Program-made: the position numbers and the translations under genes
DNA from: an uncultured Lachnospiraceae bacterium
Lineage (GTDB): Bacteria > Bacillota > Clostridia > Lachnospirales > Lachnospiraceae
DNA length: 63,175 nt
NCBI GenBank assembly: GCA_947630485.1
Contig: CANRHU010000009.1
Coordinates: forward strand, 1 to 63,175
Direction: 5' to 3'
Notes under the pieces: model-generated
Told to the model about the DNA's origin: nothing
Databases searched by the model: none
Seen by the model: the letters and a program-made list of their open reading frames with translations, nothing else
Shown: piece after piece, positions 61,097 to 63,175 of the stretch
How the letters are laid out: the number at the start of each line of letters is the position of its first letter
Numbering within the stretch: position 1 is the stretch's first letter

Positions 61097-61411
61097 CTAT
61101 TCTGCCGGAGCCGCTTCCGGCGCCGCGGCAGGCTGAGCATCCTTCTCATCCTCGAAGAAATCATCATCAAAATCGTCGTCAAAATCATCCTCGAAGTCAT
61201 CCAGATAATCCGGTGTGAAGAAGCGGTATACCGCGTATGCGATCGCCGCCACCGCCGCTACCGCGCCGATGATGGCAAGCACCCAGAGAATCGTGTTCAG
61301 CTTCTTATTCGTATCCTCATGCTTCTTAATCAGCTCGTTCAGTTTCGACGCGCTGACCAACTCTTCGACACGGCCCAGCGCCTCTTTCCCCATTGCGTCT
61401 AATTTATTCAT
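61097..61411 (-). CDS. Small membrane protein with acidic tail, function unknown
   Basis: 104 residues from ATG 61411 (GGAGG 9 nt upstream; an ATG at 61489 has none). Amphipathic N-terminal helix (AMGKEALGRVEELVSASKLNELIKK), one membrane span (TILWVLAIIGAVAAVAAIAYAVY), then a tail rich in Asp and Phe (DDFEDDFDDDFDDDFF) and Ala/Pro/Glu. I recognise the type as common in Lachnospiraceae but not a named function. Own terminator. Confidence 0.72.
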   Translation of the reverse strand: MNKLDAMGKEALGRVEELVSASKLNELIKKHEDTNKKLNTILWVLAIIGAVAAVAAIAYAVYRFFTPDYLDDFEDDFDDDFDDDFFEDEKDAQPAAAPEAAPAE

Positions 61412-61551
61412 CTCAAACACCCTCCTTCTTATTTCCATCCTAATCTCTGTAGCTGTTTCTATACTAACATAATTTGTACAGTTTTGCAATTTTTATTTGT
61501 GGTTTTCTGCGGCTTTTCTGCGGCAGTTTTCGCCTGACATAAAAATGGCCT

Positions 61552-62535
61552 TTATTCGAATTCAATCGTCCCCGTAGGCTTCGGTGTGAAATCATAAAGT
61601 ACCCGGTTTACGCCCGGCACCTCGTGGGTGATCCGCTCCACCAGATGGCACATCAGGTCGAACGGGATGTTCTCCACCGTCGCCGTCATCGCGTCCGTCG
61701 TATTAACGGCGCGGATGATAACCGCCCATTCAAAGGCCCGCTTGCCATCTTTGATGCCGGTGGATTTGAAATCGGGCACGACGGTGAAATACTGCCACAC
61801 CTTGCCTTCCAGGCCGTGCTGCGCGAATTCTTCCCGCAGGATCGCGTCGGATTCGCGGACCGCCTCCAGACGGTCGCGGGTGATCGCGCCGGGGCAGCGC
61901 ACGCCCAGGCCGGGACCGGGAAACGGCTGACGGAAGACCATGTTGTCCGGCAGACCCAGCTGCTTGCCGACCACGCGGACTTCGTCTTTGAACAGAATCT
62001 TCACCGGCTCCACCAGTTCAAACTGCATATCCTCCGGCAGACCTCCTGCGTTGTGGTGGGCCTTGATGCCTTTCTCGCTCTCCAGAATATCCGGCCAGAT
62101 GGTTCCCTGCGCCAGGAATTTGATGCCGTCCAGCTTCCGGGCCTCCTCGGCGAATACCTCGATAAACTCGCCGCCGATGATCCTGCGCTTCTGCTCCGGC
62201 TCGGAGACGCCGGCCAGCTTGTCCAGGAAGCGGTCGGTTGCGTCCACGTAGATCAGGTTTGCGTTCATCTGGTTGCGGAACACCTCGATCACCTGCTCCG
62301 GCTCGCCCTTGCGCAGAAGGCCATGGTTCACATGCACGCAGACCAGCTGCCGGCCAATGGCGCGAATGAGAAGCGCCGCTACTACCGAGGAATCCACGCC
62401 CCCGGAGAGGGCCAGAAGAACTTTCTTATCGCCGATTTGCTCCTGAAGAGCCTTCACCTGTTCGCTGATAAATGTCTCCGCAAGCTCCGGGGTGGTGATT
62501 CTTGTCATGTCGTCGGGTCGTCTGTCGTTTGCCAT
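61552..62535 (-). CDS. guaA: GMP synthase, stand-alone ATP-pyrophosphatase subunit
   Basis: 327 residues. ATP-PPase P-loop LALSGGVDSSVV, IYVDATDRF, KAHHNAGGLPEDM, the dimerisation domain RQPFPGPGLGVRCPGAI and the C-terminal end KPTGTIEFE are intact. The N-terminal glutamine amidotransferase domain of normal bacterial GuaA (about 190 residues) is absent: ATG 62535 has GGAGGTACGAAG before it and the upstream 270 bp encode nothing like it. This is the two-subunit layout known from archaea. It would need a separate glutaminase or free ammonia to aminate XMP. Placed between the xanthine dehydrogenase subunit and the small membrane protein. Confidence 0.92.
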   Translation of the reverse strand: MANDRRPDDMTRITTPELAETFISEQVKALQEQIGDKKVLLALSGGVDSSVVAALLIRAIGRQLVCVHVNHGLLRKGEPEQVIEVFRNQMNANLIYVDATDRFLDKLAGVSEPEQKRRIIGGEFIEVFAEEARKLDGIKFLAQGTIWPDILESEKGIKAHHNAGGLPEDMQFELVEPVKILFKDEVRVVGKQLGLPDNMVFRQPFPGPGLGVRCPGAITRDRLEAVRESDAILREEFAQHGLEGKVWQYFTVVPDFKSTGIKDGKRAFEWAVIIRAVNTTDAMTATVENIPFDLMCHLVERITHEVPGVNRVLYDFTPKPTGTIEFE

Positions 62536-62806
62536 CTTCGTACCTCCATGATTTGTCTGTGGTAATGCTGCTGCTTTTGTCCTTTGGTTTCACTATCTGA
62601 CACCGGCCGGCTGGTCGGTGAGATTTTTCAAATTACATCTCATATATTTGAAGATGTGAAAATAGTTTTTGTTTTCGAAACTTTTTACTGCTTAAGAAAC
62701 AATCTCCATCGGATTAAGAATTAATCCCAAGCACACGCAAAAAACTACTCTCTGACTAAACCGTTATTCCCTGGGTTTTCTTTATTTCCGTCTCCCCCTG
62801 GCCCGT
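62536..62806 (-). other. Intergenic leader of guaA with small inverted repeats
   Basis: AT-rich 271-bp gap. GGATTAA-ttc-TTAATCC (62711-62727) and ACATCT/AGATGT arms around 62635-62657 are visible on the minus strand. No purine riboswitch core, clear -35/-10 pair or U-run terminator was recognised. Confidence 0.5.
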
Positions 62807-63175
62807 TCACTCTCCCGCCACCTGCCCCGGCAGGATCGGCAGTTCATAGAAGCGCTTCCCTGTGGCCTGATAGATTGCGTCCGCAATAGACGGCAGCGGC
62901 GTGTTGATCACGATCTCGCCGATGGATTTGGCGCCGAACGGGCCGCCGTCCTCGTAGCTGTTCTCGAACGCCACATGGATATGGCCGAAATCCGTCCGAA
63001 CCGGGATCTTATACTGCATCAGCGAATTCTCATGGACACGGCCATCGTCGCTGTAGGAAATGTTCTCGGACAACGCCATGCCGATTCCCTGGACGATGCC
63101 GCCCTCCGCCTGGACGCGGGCCAGGTTCGGATTGATCGGCGTGCCGCAGTCCACGGCGGCGTAGAAATCCACCAC
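62807..63175 (-). CDS. Xanthine dehydrogenase molybdopterin-binding subunit, C-terminal part
   Basis: The gene runs off the right edge; only the last 122 codons are seen, so no start is assigned. The fragment has the molybdenum hydroxylase C-terminal pattern: CGTPINPNLARVQAEGGIVQGIG, the substrate loop, and GAKSIGE, whose Glu is the catalytic base of xanthine oxidase-family enzymes. LPSIADAIYQATGKRFYELP closes the family as expected. With the xanthine permease, MocA-type gene and GMP synthase it points to purine breakdown or salvage. Subunit type (Se-dependent or XdhA-like) cannot be judged from this part. Confidence 0.9.
   Translation of the reverse strand: MVDFYAAVDCGTPINPNLARVQAEGGIVQGIGMALSENISYSDDGRVHENSLMQYKIPVRTDFGHIHVAFENSYEDGGPFGAKSIGEIVINTPLPSIADAIYQATGKRFYELPILPGQVAGE

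Noticed and set aside
61552..62535. GuaA as a truncated pseudogene
   Set aside because: The frame has a proper start with ribosome site and all ATP-PPase and dimerisation motifs; nothing upstream resembles a decayed glutaminase domain.
62536..62806. Purine riboswitch upstream of guaA
   Set aside because: The conserved junction and loop sequences of the guanine/xanthine aptamers were not found on either strand.

Overview
The window is ordinary low-G+C-type Firmicutes (Clostridia) genome content in a fairly GC-rich sequence. The best guess is a gut Lachnospiraceae. Reasons: many MalFG-type sugar importers without their own ATPase, lipoprotein-anchored solute-binding proteins, hybrid histidine kinases paired with binding proteins, ECF-type ThiT under a TPP riboswitch, the FchA/FolD pair, strong AGGAGG ribosome sites, and a xanthine dehydrogenase/xanthine permease neighbourhood. 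Genus cannot be named from sequence alone. No tRNA, rRNA, CRISPR array, phage or IS element was recognised.

Layout. 0-2.5 kb: an RlmD-like rRNA methyltransferase and a divergent prolyl-tRNA deacylase. 2.5-12.8 kb: a regulon around an unusual LacI regulator whose C-terminus is a sugar-ABC solute-binding domain. It lies beside an importer operon (SBP, two permeases, MBL-fold hydrolase, amidohydrolase, polysaccharide deacetylase), a GDPD-like gene and an unrecognised gene. All three transcription units start from near-identical promoters in which a 14-bp operator overlaps the -35 box. 12.9-31.5 kb: a glycan locus with LacI, a GH43 lipoprotein, a 965-aa binding protein with N-terminal carbohydrate-binding-like domains, two permeases, NHL/TPR protein, YIP1 membrane protein, DUF5696-type secreted protein, two more permeases, a second binding lipoprotein and a GH35 beta-galactosidase. 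The enzyme set suggests a beta-galactan such as arabinogalactan (inference).

31.6-42 kb: a two-gene signalling unit (a lipoprotein fusing a solute-binding domain to a 5'-nucleotidase C-terminal domain, overlapping a Cache hybrid histidine kinase), then a circularly permuted GH3, an esterase and a GH2 beta-glucuronidase. 42-48.7 kb: housekeeping and mixed genes (aromatic acid exporter-like, RlmH, OmpR-type regulator, ComEA, DUF606 transporter, TPP riboswitch-ThiT, FolD, FchA). 48.8-52.4 kb: a second binding-protein/hybrid-kinase pair. 52.5-63.2 kb: ModE-MocA fusion, xanthine/uracil permease, GntR-ABC exporter operon, a GH31 that lacks its acid/base segment, a second RlmD carrying 12-residue repeats, a GMP synthase lacking its glutaminase domain, and the 3' end of a xanthine dehydrogenase subunit.

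Most promising for follow-up: the LacI-SBP regulator with its three operator-promoters, the SBP/5'-nucleotidase-C plus kinase pair, and the double-transporter locus built around DUF5696, YIP1 and NHL-TPR. Short tandem repeats recur in the window, both in genes and between them, and a dispersed 39-45 bp palindromic element occurs at four places.
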